Origin: Silene latifolia
Taxonomy: Eukaryota > Streptophyta > Magnoliopsida > Caryophyllales > Caryophyllaceae
Direction: 5' to 3'
Assembly (NCBI RefSeq): GCF_048544455.1
Contig: NC_133538.1
Location: 45,089,969-45,153,968, forward strand
DNA length: 64,000 nucleotides
Of this stretch, positions 33,367 to 45,667 are shown one piece after another; the first letter of the stretch is position 1; each line of letters begins with the position of its first letter. Below the pieces are notes generated by a model. That model searched no databases. It was not told where the DNA came from and was given only the letters and a program-made list of their open reading frames with translations. The position numbers and the translations under genes were made by a program.

Positions 33367-33400
33367 GTGCCCACAAGCCCCGGCCCATTTAAAGTGGGCA
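33367..33400 (-). promoter_or_regulatory. Possible site II (TGGGCY) elements upstream of the Tim17/22/23-family gene
   Basis: About 110 bp before the start codon the minus strand carries AATGGGCCGGGG and a nearby TGTGGGCACA. TGGGCC/T words are the site II elements bound by TCP factors in many promoters of organelle-protein genes. The position suits such a role. This rests on motif match alone. Confidence 0.4.
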
Positions 33401-33442
33401 ATGTAACGTTTTGACGGAACTCAAATTCATTACGCACACGTT

Positions 33443-34262
33443 CGGAGAAGGGGTGATTTAGCCCAATAACTCTTTACAATTGTGAAATTAAGTTCCATAA
33501 CTCTCAATTGAAGTAATTTAGCCCCATTACTTAGTACAAAAGTGCAATTTGGCCCCAATTTAAATTCTCACCAAATTCTCCTCAAAATCTCAATAGCTAA
33601 ATCTCAATTTCTACCCCAATCTAATCTTAACTTACTCAAAAGGTAATATATTCTTGTTATTATCATTTAAATCGTCTTATTTTGTTATTAAATTAGATTA
33701 ATTAGAGAAATATTTATGTTCATTAGTTGGTATATCAATCCGTCTCATTGTAGACGGACACTATTAATCTAAAGTTGTAGACAGTGAGCCTCTCACAAAG
33801 TGCAAGTGAGAGGGCAAGTGGGACACTATCTGTCTACAGCTTTCGACGGAAAGTGTCCGCCTAAAGTGAGAATTTGTGTTGGTGTATTACTCCGTATATG
33901 GTTGTTTAATATATATAGATATGTCAGACATGGGAGTGTTTGCTCATGGCTGATACTGCTTTGATTTTTTTTTTTTTTTTTGTTACATAAGTTTGAAGAA
34001 TGTATATCGTTTATGAAGAAACAATTATGTACAGAAAATGTGAAATTGTAATACGTATATGGAGAGTAGAAGTTTTTTTTCCTTATTATTTTAAGGAGAA
34101 ATTGACGAGATATTAATTTCAAGGGAGATATTAGATACAATTTGAATTGGGGCCAAATTTCACTTTATGTATAAGTATTGGGGCTAAATTACTCCAATTG
34201 AGAGTTATGGGGCTTAATTTCACAATTTTAAAGAGTTATGGGGCTAAATCACCACTTTTCCG
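33443..34262. mobile_element. Non-autonomous MULE, 820 bp, upstream of the host gene
   Basis: Inverted ends of about 150 bp (CGGAGAAGGGGTGATTTAGC and CGGAAAAGTGGTGATTTAGC) carry alternating AATTTAGCCCCA / CAATTGTGAAATTAAG blocks. The flanks are CGCACACGTT (33433-33442) and CGCACCCGTT (34263-34272), a 10-bp duplication with one mismatch. No transposase is present. A MITE is nested inside. The left end lies 173 bp from the start codon of the divergent host gene. Confidence 0.85.
33733..33877. repeat. MITE of the GAGAATTTGTG family, copy 3, nested in the MULE
   Basis: CCGTCTCATTGTAGACGGACACT is mirrored by AAGTGTCCGCC, with TCTCACAAAGTGCAAGTGAGAG in the middle, ending AGTGAGAATTTGTG. Confidence 0.6.
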
Positions 34263-34444
34263 CGCACCCGTTAAAATCTTTTAATTATTATAATATTTTT
34301 TGAACTAAATCCCCTATCTACTAAAAAAATAGGTGAATCATAACTTTTCCCTCCAAAAAGCATCTTTTTAGATAAGGAAGTTATTGATAATTTAATTGTA
34401 TTCACTAAATATGAAAATTAATAATCAATCAATCAATCAATTAA
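34263..34444. other. Short spacer before the giant inverted repeat
   Basis: AT-rich, with four tandem AATC units (about 34420-34440) directly next to the arm start. No gene. Confidence 0.6.
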
Positions 34445-34826
34445 TCAATACATATATATAAAGCAGAAACTTTTCAAGCAATATTAGAGAGTCCAACTTT
34501 TTTAGAATTTCTAACAAGAGTAGATTTCAAAACAAATTTAATAAAATTATCCTAATAAAAGTAGATTTCCTAATATTTTAATAAAGTCAGCATCCTAATA
34601 TAAGTAGATTAAATTTATTTTAATCAGATTATTCTAATATAAGTAGGTGATACTCAAAATACACATTGTAACTAATGATATGGTATATTAATTATAATAT
34701 AAACATTATTCATATACTATATCGAGTTAATTAGATTTTACTCCCTTTTGAAATTTACATTTTAAAAACTACTCCCTTTTAAAATATTTTACTAAAATTA
34801 CTTCCAAGTTGCATTTTTTCTTAAAA
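34445..34826 (+). repeat. Giant inverted repeat, left arm, outer part
   Basis: It is the reverse complement of 47145-47526 with few differences. It starts TCAATACATATATATAAAGC, preceded by A, at the same base where the right arm ends, which fits a Helitron 5' terminus (5'-TC after A). It is cut at 34826 by the Helitron that follows. Confidence 0.9.
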
Positions 34827-34839
34827 CTAGTTGTTGCCT

Positions 34840-34857
34840 CGCGCCCTACCGGGCGCG
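34840..34857 (-). other. Helitron 3' hairpin
   Basis: CGCGCCC and GGGCGCG form a perfect 7-bp stem around TACC, nine bases from the CTAG end. This is the normal replication stop signal of Helitrons. Confidence 0.9.
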
Positions 34858-37637
34858 GAACCCCAATTTGGTTAATTGTTTAGAGATCGTTGTGAGAGGC
34901 ATCAAAATGAAAACGAAAAATGTCTTTCACCTCGGTAGAAACGATGGTAGAATATAGTAATTATTATACTACATGTATGACAAGCGTATAAAAGAAAGAT
35001 ATTTACGTAAGATATTTTAAGCACGACATTAGAATAAACATAAATCGAAAACCCATGCCCAATAAGGGAGACTTGTTTTCTCTGAAAACTAAAGTACACT
35101 CTGCGAACAGGAATAGAAGACAAGATAGCAATACAAAAGCCAGACTACAACATGAGATGTTTGAAAAGTTACTCTTTCAATTTCTTTACAACAGTTTGAG
35201 TACAGGCCGCATAAGGAGAGACGGACAACAATGTATGGGCATACAACCATGTGCATAGTAAGCAGTTGGCCTTCATGTCTAGCTTCATTGGGAACCCGAG
35301 CGTAGTTTGTAGTCCAATTGAAGTACTCGGAAACAAGTCGAGTTAATATTTGTTGACACACTTACCGGTAGAAGAAATGCCGATAAGAGCATAGACAGAT
35401 CAAAACTAAAAGCAAACTATTGTAGCAATCGATTGATAGAGCATTCTCGGTAAAAAAAATAAAAATAAAAAATAAAAAGAACCTCATCATGGTTTAATTA
35501 TGGCATCAAATAAACCAAGTCCGGAGTACTCACCAAGCATATCATTTGTTGCCTCGTTCAGCTTAAATAACCAGAGTACTGATGTCCCAATCTTGTGCAT
35601 TATGAATTGGGTCTTCCACAATCCCACTTATTTCCGTCATTCACCTTCGACAAAACCTCCTAAATTTTAATCTATTTCGCCTCCAGGTTCCAGTTCCTTA
35701 GATATATTTTTAGGATTATTTAAATAATAGTGGGGGTTTCAAAACAATCATCCCAGATAAAATAGGAAGATAAGGGTCATTAATTGTATCTAACTCTGAC
35801 TCTGAGATCATACTAATCATTGAAAGTCGAATAACAACTTGACTTGCTAAAGAAAATAACACAACAAAACCATTGCTCATGCAAAATATAGAAATGTGGT
35901 GTCACTGGTGTGTATACTAACCACTAAGCACTCACTTGTGTAAAGCCTGTCACGCAAGTACTACGTCAAGTTAATAGCCTTGAAACCTCAAATGGAACAC
36001 CGACGGTTTGATACTCTTTCGTGGGCTGAACAATGAACATAGAATGCAGAGACCAATAACAACCTTTCTTAAAATTACATATGTTCATAAACAACTTATC
36101 GGTCAACAACATTATGCAAGATTACAAGGCATGAACACATTTCTCATAGTAATCATCTAGGGGTATATAAAAACACCGCTCTTAAAATAATGAAAAGTTC
36201 TTGTGTCCTCTGAGAAGACCGTACTCCTTACACCTAACCTATTATAACATTCCATTTGGTGGATTAGCTTTAAGTGTAAGGAGGACGGCCCTTCCGGAGA
36301 GCTAAAGATTTTTTTCTAAAATAATACACTATTCTAAAAATTGCATATGTTTATAAAACTTTCTTCGAGAGACCTTCAGGTAGAAGAGGGTTCTCCTATC
36401 AGGATGAAAGGCTACTCCCCGTACTCCTATATCCTGCAAAACAGATATTGCCATTGCAGCAATGAGAAATTAACAGAACAATATAAGCATGAATCGCAGA
36501 GAATAAATCTAGGCAAATTGAAAAAAGAGAATACTACTTCCTTCATTGTCACAGATCCTCCTTTTCTTTTTATAAACCGCGGCATAGAGAATTGCCAGGA
36601 AAGTGTTGTGTGAGGTCATGGTAGTAAATCGTTGTTTTGAGACTTAATCAAATACTAATTGACAATTTGACATGGCTTAATCTCTGTCGTTGCAAGAATA
36701 ATTACGGTTGATAATGATTCAAAACGTTGCCTCAATAACCTTCAAAAACTTTTATAACTCAGTTTATATTGCAGTATCGAGGCCAATATCTTGAACCATG
36801 TATGGGGATCACTCAATTTAAGTAAGTGGGACTCATCCTGGGGGACATTGCAAATAGCTTCTCTGCTTCCACATGAATCATTCTAGCTCTCGGTTTTCTG
36901 TAGGTTACAGGATTACAGCCTGAACCCACACATGCTTAGAAAAAACTGCTACTGTATTAAAGAAGATGTGGGACAACTAAAAGCAGTAGTACTTCAGGTT
37001 TAGTAGACCCATTCATCTCAAAAGTTTCCATGAATTTAACAGTTTTATCCGCCGAACCTGGAGAGAGGTCCATATAATCAGGAGACAGATGGCTGAAAGT
37101 CATCAAAATATAAGAAACAATGCAAAATCACTGCATCTTACACCATACAGAGTAGATAAAGAATACGGTCGAGGATAATCTTTGTACTACTAATAATATT
37201 TTCGAAAAAGACTTCGAAGTACTTGCCAAGTATTAAAGAGTAAAGACTATGGAGTTTGGAGTATGGACTCAAAATTAACGTAAGTTTCTACTTATCCATC
37301 CTTTAGTATATTATACATATTAGTTTATTGCAAAAATTTTCTTCACTAATACTTGAGATACAACAATTTTAAACAGACGGTTTCTAAACATGAATGTATG
37401 TACAAAACACCAAGTAAAAAAGAATTAATTTGTGTTTCAGGTAGTGTATATAATTTTCTAACTTGTATGGATTAAGAGTCCCAAGACTATAACACACAAA
37501 ATGAATCGATCTCACTTTCATAGAACAGTCACTGGTTATCATTGAAAATTATGTAGGACACCTATTTACGGTGGAGGTTCTTCTGAATACTTGATAGCAC
37601 TCTAGCATTTAATGAATTTACTATATAAGCAGAGTAC
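34858..37637 (-). other. Helitron body, 3' side
   Basis: No recognisable gene. AT-rich stretches, an A-rich simple patch at about 35450-35480, and short chance reading frames. Confidence 0.5.
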
Positions 37638-38370
37638 CTGTGGCCATAAGAAACTCAAGAGGGTGGAAGTCGATTGATCTGATATGACCATTGTACAACT
37701 TTATATCATGCAGCAACTTTCCAGCTATCAAATCCCATATCTACGCAGAAACATAAGCACTTTTAGTTATCAAACCCTAAGACTCTCCAAGCCACCTCAG
37801 CCAATTATGAGTAAAGAGTGGACACCTGGCAACTATCATACCTTTGCGACATTATCAAATCCACCCGAAACAACCCATTGGCCATCGGGTGAGAATTTGA
37901 TACTCCCTCCGTACCAGACCAAAAGTAACATTTACTATAAACGGACGTCCACACCAAAGGTAACATTCCTTATTTGGCTATTAATAGATTGAGTCAAATT
38001 TGATAGTCCCTCCGTACCAGACCAAAAGTAGATGTTGATACAAAGCATTACTGTACCAATTAATAGATTGACCCACTAAAAGCCGAAATTAAACAATGAT
38101 TGCCCATCAAATGAGTCAGCCTCATTATAATCTTATAATGAGACCGTCTCATATGAGAATTTGTGCTCATTTTTATCCGTTATTTGTGAGCTACCAAGTA
38201 GACCATCAATGAAGCAGGTAGGACAAGAGAAATAAACAAACTGCCCTTTTACCTCTTCCCGATCCCACAACTTAACAGTACCAGAAGCTGCTCCATAACC
38301 AACGTCTCTGCTGAATCAAAGGCCAAACTCTCGACTGGAGTGTTGTGAGTTGTGACCACATAAGCTCTGG
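37638..38370 (-). pseudogene. Katanin p80 (KTN80, WD40 subunit) gene fragment captured by the Helitron
   Basis: Three exon-like pieces on the minus strand. 38370-38253 reads VTTHNTPVESLAFDSAETLV and then, one base out of frame, AASGTVKLWDREE, followed by a GT donor. 37900-37842 reads KFSPDGQWVVSGGFDNVAK with a donor. 37740-37638 reads IWDLIAGKLLHDIKLYNGHI and RSIDFHPLEFLMAT with acceptor and donor. These are consecutive WD40 repeats of katanin p80, which helps sever microtubules. The repeats between the first and second pieces are missing, and the second piece is cut on its upstream side by a TACTCCCTCCGT repeat. It cannot make a working protein. Confidence 0.75.
37893..38037. repeat. Direct repeats with Stowaway-like CTCCCTCCGT ends
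   Basis: AATTTGATA followed by CTCCCTCCGTACCAGACC occurs at about 37893 and again about 107 bases on. CTCCCTCCGT is the usual Stowaway terminus. No inverted partner is seen, so these may be the ends of two truncated copies. Confidence 0.5.
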
Positions 38371-40932
38371 AAATCTCAAGAGCAACGGCTATGATAAATC
38401 AGAAATGAGAAAAGAGAAATGCCATATAACGAAACAAAATTTACAAGTTGAAAGAAATTTCATCGATATGTTTTTCTTTATTTTTTAGAAAAAAAAATGA
38501 TGGAATTTTGAAGAAAAAATTGGTTAGATCTTTAGATGCACTAAAGACAAACTTGAAAAAGGTTAGATCTTTGTGAGAAAATTAGATGGAAATTAGTGAA
38601 AGATTGAATCTTTTTGAGGAATATAGATGAGCAGCGCCAATGGGCTGTAATTAGATATTTAGATGCACTAAAGACAAACTTGAAACTTTCACAAATTTAG
38701 GAAAATAAGCATGTACATGGATATTCTTTATATCTTTATCATCAATATTTGACATTTGATATGCAAACAATTTACTAATTTAGGCAATATACTTTGACAT
38801 ATAAAGAATGTAGATCGGTGAAAGAGGCTGTAATTGGAAGCACCAAAGACGAACTTGCAACTTCATAAATTTAGAAAAGTATGACTTACAATCCACATAG
38901 AAAGATTCCGCATAGGGCAAGATCAGCATATACCCACTTAGCAAGGATGCTACCTAAGTGCTGGAACCACCAAAATGATTGTCTTGCAGATCCGGAATCG
39001 TTATGCTCATCTACTACACCTGCAATCCATTACAACTGATTATAAGTGCAACAAACGTGAACGTTGTACAGTAGTGCTGTTGCGGGACACCTGGTGCACT
39101 CTTACCGCTGAACTTCAGACCATGCGTCGGAACCGCGCATTCACAGGGCACTACCAAAGTAAAGGACACCTGTAAGTAGCGTGACATAAACTGTTTAGTA
39201 TATACCGAGTAACATAATCATCTGTAGGTAGAGTGACATCATCAGATTAGTATATACCGAGAAACATAATCAAGCACATTTCGGGACAGTCCAACGGGTA
39301 CCAAGCCACGGTATACCCAATATGCATGGTAATCCTGGTGCTAATGGTAAAATAGCACGTTGACCTCTAGTTGTGCCTGGGTTTGCACCTAGAGTTAGCT
39401 GTAAACGGAACCTTAAGAAGCTTAGAAACTTGTAGTAGTCAATAAAACCGAAAGAGAAGAGTAATAAACGAGCATAAACGGTACCCAGGTATTGCAAAAG
39501 CCAGCAGGTTCAGCAATCCTAGCCAAGCGACAAATAGAAAACGGCTAACGCCAAACCGCGCTGCCACTGCAGCAGTAACCAGATGTATGTGCAAGCCGAG
39601 GGAGGTGATGTAAGGTAATAAGGGAGCAAACAAAAAGGTTCACATAAACAAATAAACTAAAGGATCACATTCAGCGACGGGCCAACACAGTCAGCTAAAT
39701 AGCTCTAATCCGCCACAGGTGAGCAGGAACTTAAAGCTTGGACACCATGAATACCTGTAGACACAATATCAATTCAGGACACAGCTGCACATCAGTTTAA
39801 GACGCAATAACTGTACTGCAACAAGAATCAAAGCATAACCAGAATCAACAAAATCTAACATAACATTCAAAATGAATGTCCTTTCAGTGATACCTGCAAT
39901 CCCCCATAACCAAACGGCAGCCACATTTCTCAACACCTAAAATCACCAAAAACAAACTTAAATTTATATGCAAATCAAAACAGCGAATAAACTTTACTAC
40001 CAATGGAAGGCTGAAACAGCAGGATACCTTTAACAAGCAACATGAACAATTAGAAATTGTTGTACATATCGATAACCTGAACTCAAGGCTGATTTTCGTA
40101 GCCCTTACAAACAACTGCAGCCACACCTCCAAAAAGTCAGTTATGAGCAGCGGCAAAATCAAACAAATCTTTAGCTATTAAATAAACTCAATCTAAAATA
40201 TAAAACAAGCGTATAACCTCGTAAATAAATATACAAAGAGAGCAGTTCTACAGTGAAACCCTCACCAATTACATTTTAGCCAATCTAATTTCAACCCTGG
40301 GAAATAACAAAATAATAAACAATAAGAACGAGCTGAAAACTGCAATATAAGAACAAAATATAAGATCAATACTCACATCACTCAAACTGATAGTCATTCT
40401 AAAAAACAAGATAAGGGAAGCCTAAAAGAATGGCCCTGACATCAATCAGACCCTATACCAGAAAACGATGATCAAATTGAAAGTGCTAAACCCAAAAAAT
40501 AACAGAAAACAAAGCAATTAACAGCGAGGAGCAGAAAGACGATGTAACCTTAAAGCGTTGCCATCAGCATCATCGGAGGTTGTCCCGTCGTCGCCTACTC
40601 ACCATTAAGACTGTCATCGCCATCACGCAATCGTCAATTGTAGTGTGATATTGAAGGGGAAAGAGGGAAAGGTTGTTATCAAACGTGCGTTGGATTTAAC
40701 GGAACATTGAGATGGTGGAGCTATGGAGTAAAAGGATTGAGAGGGTTTTTTTAGAGGGAGATGGAAATAAGCAGATGAGAGTTGAGACTGATGACCTAAA
40801 TTATTTGTGGATGGGAGTATAGAAGAGATGGAAGGTGGAGATCAAAGGTGGAAATCCAACGGCAGGAGGGGGTTTTGGGTGGTACTATTCATTGCTACAG
40901 TACAATGAAGTTCCCTCTTTTTAAAGGTAAGG
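38371..40932 (-). other. Helitron body, 5' side
   Basis: No recognised gene. At 38520-38890 there are three degenerate copies of a GCACTAAAGACAAACTTGAA-containing unit, and at 39173-39276 a roughly 50-bp unit (TAGTATATACCGAG) stands twice. A MITE-like GAGAATTTGTG end occurs at about 38163-38173, just outside. Confidence 0.5.
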
Positions 40933-42409
40933 ATTATTTCAAAACTCCAATTTAAGTGACCTATTTCGTCTGTTTTTGAACTTATTCCCTTTAAGCCTTA
41001 GCCAATATGTACTTTGAAAGGTATAACAATGTAAACAAATGGAGGGAGAGTTCAAAAACAGACAAAATAAATCACTTAAATTGAAGTTTTAAAGCAATTT
41101 TAGGAAAAATGCAACATAAGGGAGTAATTTTAGCAAAAAATTTCAAAAGGGGGTAATTTTTAGAATGTGGATTTCAAATGGGAGTAAAATATAATTAAAT
41201 CTACTATATCTTAAATTTCATTTATCATACTAACTGAAAAGTTAACTGAAACCTAAAAATGTAGATTAAAAGGTAACTAAAAATTAAGAGCTGATAATTT
41301 AATTGGTTAAGCCAAAAATATTTGGCAAACTAACCGAAATGTAGCTGTTTTTTAGTAAAATGATATAAAAGAACATAATAAGTTCTATATATTTCATATT
41401 ATAAATTGAATGAATAATAATAAAAAAAAAAAACAAGTAACTAATTTCTTTGAAATAAAACCTAAATATGAGATTTTCATAATCTCCCGACCTTTCTCAT
41501 ATCTAATTAATTACTTGTTGATGTTTTTTTTGCCAATATTTACTTATTTTAACCCTGTTGTTAGTAGTTGATCGTAAGTTCCATTTTTAATTTTATAATC
41601 TTCTTTATAGCTATTGGTTCAAAATGAATATTAACAATTAGGCATTGTAACACAAGGTACATATATACTCCAAAATCATGAGGAACGGAATAAATAAGTA
41701 ATTGGCTCAAAATAAATGTTAGCTTTCTACATAAGAATTAAAATTATTGTTAGCTCTATAATAAGAAAAAAAGTAAATTAATTTGATCAAAAAGGAAAAT
41801 CTATCACAAGTGTCCATCTATATCAAATTCGTCTTGGATGTAGCGAATATAAATAAAGTGTTGGACTCAAATTGAATTTTAAATCGTGCCAACCACGGGT
41901 GTTATATAAGGGTAAAATAATATCATAATTATTGAGAAAGTTATAGAATAGACAAAGTTGAAGCGGTTATGTTTTTGAAAATTTTTACTTGCGACAAGTA
42001 GGGGCATGTAATTTTTCTATTAAATACGGGTATGAGAAGGCCTACATTTGTCATGTCATATCCCCCATTTGGCATCCTTACTTTTAGGCATCGCTTTATT
42101 TTCATTATGCGAGATTTTGTCGGGCATTTTAGTTCGTGTAGACTTTGGGAGTAAGATTCACTATCTTTTAGGAATTTCACACTAAATGCATTTCATTTCA
42201 TTCGCAATGATCTTCCGTATTGCTTTTACACAATTGTTAATGCGGAAGTTTGATCATAATTTCGACATATTAATGGTCAAAGTTGTAAAAGTTTGACCTC
42301 TAAGAAGCCAAGTGGAAGAGTTTAAGAAGGGGAGAGTGTATACATCGTGAATTTTTTTAATATAACTCATCATAATAATATGCTCTACCAAATGTGGTAT
42401 GCCGGTTAC

Positions 42410-43340
42410 GTAATTGTAGAGGAACATTAATTTCGTAAGAGGATTACCTAACGGGACCTGTCTTATTATCAATCGCCCAAGAAAATACATAGTAGAAGGG
42501 AAGATACTTACGGGTTCCAAAGTCGCAAACGGTATTGAACCCGGGGATAGTGATGACTTCCTCAGATACAAATATTCTTTTCGTTCTTAAGTAGAGACAA
42601 TATATACGTTGAGGTCATGCTACGTAGACGTGACAAATAGATCAGCTCGTGTCGGGTTCAGGTGTCACATTTAAACGGGTCACGAACTCTTCAAACCAAA
42701 CCCGACCCAATTAAATCTCATGTCGTGTTCGTGTCAATCCAGTTACATTAATAGGTCATCAAAGCTCAACCCTAACCCGTGAATTTCGTGTCGTGTTTTC
42801 GTGTTTTGTCATATTTGGAAAGTGTAAGTATATTTATGTGAGGATCAAGAAAATTAGGGATTAATTTAATAAATAAGTTATGTGTGCCGGGTTCGTGTGT
42901 AGAGTGCTCAACCCAAACCTAACCCAATTAAATCTCGTGTCGTGTTAGTGTCGACCCACTTGCATAAATGGGTTGTTAAATGTCAATCCAAACCCGTTAA
43001 TTTCCTGTCGGATTCTTGTCGTGTTTTCGTGTCGTGTCATTGTTTGCCGACTCTAATGTTGCGCCATAACAATAAACAAGAGCTGGGACAGTTACTAAAT
43101 CATGTTGAAATTTACCCTGCCGAAACCAATTTTTATTAATAGCCAGCTTTATGTAGTTTCAAGAACAACATCATCCGAGAGATTAAGATTTTACATCGAT
43201 GATAGAGACCAATTGTATCAAGTCCACAAGAAGGACATTGTTTACAAAGAAGTTTTCATAATTTACCAAATTAAGACGTCGTATTATATATTTTGCATGG
43301 AGATTTTAAGGATAAGTAATCAAAGACTATTTCGTTAAAA
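42410..43340 (+). pseudogene. Helitron helicase (PIF1-like) C-terminal fragment, left arm
   Basis: The plus strand reads RNINFVRGLPNGTCLIIN, YIVEGKILTGSKVANG and PGDSDDFLRYKYSFRS, then, after an inserted MITE, LPKPIFINSQLYVVSRTTSS, RLRFYIDDRDQLYQ and DIVYKEVF. These are the last motifs of a Helitron RepHel helicase (compare RNLDPxNGLCNGTRL, AEILTGSxxG, PVFSHGQLYVALSR). Helicase motifs further upstream and the Rep domain were not found. Stops and the insertion make it non-functional. Confidence 0.78.
42626..43064. mobile_element. MITE rich in CGTGTCGTGTT words inside the helicase, left arm
   Basis: A third helicase copy at 49840-50100 runs from CTACGCCATGATGATAAATAAG straight on without this block, which marks it as an insertion. 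Words such as CGTGTCGTGTTTTCGTGT and AACCCGACCC dominate. Ends are not sharply defined. Probably a hAT-type MITE. Confidence 0.55.
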
Positions 43341-44734
43341 AAATAGATGGTGCTAAGACAATAAGAACGGTAACTCTATAATCCAACTATATCTCTGAAT
43401 GTTGGTATACAACTGATATAGTTAAATACCAAATGCAACAACGCTTTCGTTTCTTTTTTGCTATAGGAACTGATGATTAATCTGTCCTCATCTAAATCAA
43501 CCCCCGAGATTTTGTTTGCTTCCATTTGTAGCATAATTTGACTTTTTGTTAAATTTAATAATTTTCTATTACCAGACCATGGTAACGTCAAATAACGTTT
43601 TTAGCAGTGCCATAAAATATATACTACTAACTAACATTATTATACTAACTTGGTAACCCAACTATTTTAAAAAATGACATAAATTACTAACTGATATTGT
43701 CACAGATAATACTACTAGGTGCCCGTGCATTCTATGTAATAGAATCCAAGATATTGCGAGATGTCTATAAGGAGCAGATACTCTTAATTGTAAATAGTCA
43801 AGGTAAAATTATGTTGTAAGAGATCTAATATTTTCTCTCAACGCACTAAATATATATAATTATGATAACTGCTGTTTTTTGTAACATCATTCAGTTTTAT
43901 GTAGTTGTAAAATAATTTGCAAAACTAATAAAGATGTCTCCGTTATTAAGGGTTCATATTGGTGATCATCTCCACCATGTTTATAGAGAAAGCCTTTTGT
44001 ATTTAATTAAAAATCGGTTGTGTCTGTAATAATGAAAAAGCGAGTGACATACTATAACCGGTTTTTAATTAAATACAAAAGGTTTTCTGTATAAACATGG
44101 TGGAGATGATCACCAATATGAACCCTTAATAACGGAGACATATCTTTATCAGTTTTGCAAATTATTTTACAACTACATAAAACTGAATGATGTTACAAAA
44201 AACAGCAGTTATCATAATTATATATATTTAGTGCGTTGAGAGAAAATATTAGATCTCTTACAACATAATTTTACCTTGACTATTTACAATTAAGAGTATC
44301 TGCTCCTTATAGACATCTCGCAATATCTTGGATTCTATTACATAGAATGCACGGGCACCTAGTAGTATTATCTGTGACAATATCAGTTAGTAATTTATGT
44401 CATTTTTTAAAATAGTTGGGTTACCAAGTTAGTATAATAATGTTAGTTAGTAGTATATATTTTATGGCACTGCTAAAAACGTTATTTGACGTTACCATGG
44501 TCTGGTAATAGAAAACTATTAAATTTAACAAAAAGTCAAATTATGCTACAAATGGAAGCTAACAAAATCTCGGGGGTTGATTTAGATGAGGACAGATTAA
44601 TCATCAGTTCCTATAGCAAAAAAGAAACGAAAGCGTTGTGACATTTGGTATTTAACTATATCAGTTGTATACTAACATTTAGAGATATAGTTGGATTATA
44701 GAGTTACCGTTCTTATTGTCTTAGCACCATCTAT

Positions 44735-45667
44735 TTTTTTAACGAAATAGTCTTTGACTACTTATCCTTAAAATCTCCATGCAAAATATATAATACGACA
44801 TCTTAATTTGGTAAATTATGAAAACTTCTTTGTAAACAATGTCCTTCTTGTGGACTTGATACAATTGGTCTCTATCATCGATGTAAAATCTTAATCTCTC
44901 GGATGACGTTGTTCTTGAAACTACATAAAGCTGGCCATTAATAAAAATTGGTTTCGGCAGGGTAAATTTCAACATGATTTAGTAACTGTCCCAGCTCTTG
45001 TTTATTGTTATGGCGCAACATTAGAGTCGGCAAACAATGACACGACACGAAAACACGACAAGAATCCGACAGGAAATTAACGGGTTTGGGTTGACATTTA
45101 ACAACCCATTTATGCAAGTGGGTCGACACTAACACGACACGAGATTTAATTGGGTTAGGTTTGGGTTGAGCACTCTACACACGAACCCGACACAAATAAC
45201 TTATTTACTAAATTAATCCCTAATTTTCTTGATCCTCACATAAATATACTTACACTTTCCAAATATGACAAAACACGAAAACACGACACGAAATTCACGG
45301 GTTAGGGTTGAGCTTTGATGACCTATTAATGTAACTGGATCGACACGGACACGACACGAGATTTAATTGGGTCGGGTTTGGTTTGAAGAGTTCGTGACCC
45401 GTTTGAAAGTGACACCTGAACCGGACACGAGCTGATCTATTTGTCACGTCTACGTAGCATGACCTCAACGTATATATTGTCTCTACTTAAGAACGAAAAG
45501 AATCTTTGTATCTGAGGAAGTCATCACTATCCCCGGGTTCAATACCGTTTGCGACTTTGGAACCCGTAAGTATCTTCCCTTCTACTATGAATTTTCTTGG
45601 GCGATTGATAATAAGACAGGTCCCGTTAGGTAATCCTCTTACGGAGTTAATGTTCCTCTACAATTAC
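44735..45667 (-). pseudogene. Helitron helicase C-terminal fragment, right arm
   Basis: Mirror copy of the left-arm fragment with a few base differences, same frame breaks and the same inserted MITE. The insertion and breaks therefore predate the inverted duplication. Confidence 0.78.
45013..45451. mobile_element. Mirror copy of the CGTGTCGTGTT MITE, right arm
   Basis: Reverse complement of the block at 42626-43064 at the same place in the helicase. Confidence 0.55.

Larger units (their letters stand above)
34827..40933 (-). mobile_element. Complete non-autonomous Helitron, 6.1 kb
   Basis: In its own (minus) orientation it starts TCCTTACCTTTAAAAAG and ends with a 7-bp-stem hairpin (34840-34857: CGCGCCC, TACC, GGGCGCG), nine bases, then CTAG. 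It sits between A (34826) and T (40934), with no duplication. The right arm of the inverted repeat keeps the uninterrupted site (at 47144/47145), which confirms both ends to the base. No Rep or helicase gene is inside. It carries a katanin p80 gene fragment and other unrecognised sequence, typical of gene-capturing Helitrons. Confidence 0.92.
40934..44019 (+). repeat. Giant inverted repeat, left arm, inner part
   Basis: It pairs with 44056-47144 in reverse complement. Over the segments I compared (43680-43980 and 42260-42600) the arms differ at about one or two bases per hundred. Arm lengths match almost exactly once the Helitron is removed: 3468 and 3471 bases. It contains the Helitron helicase fragment and a MITE, both mirrored in the other arm. 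Confidence 0.95.

Noticed and set aside
42254-42571. Minus-strand frame of 105 residues in the left arm and its plus-strand mirror at 45506-45823
   Set aside because: They lie opposite the helicase fragment. The sense strand carries the recognisable helicase wording.
43713-43735. ACTAGGTGCCCGTGCATTC in the palindrome arm as an outward-facing Helitron 3' end
   Set aside because: CTAG is present but no convincing stem lies at the right distance. Left as undecided rather than annotated.
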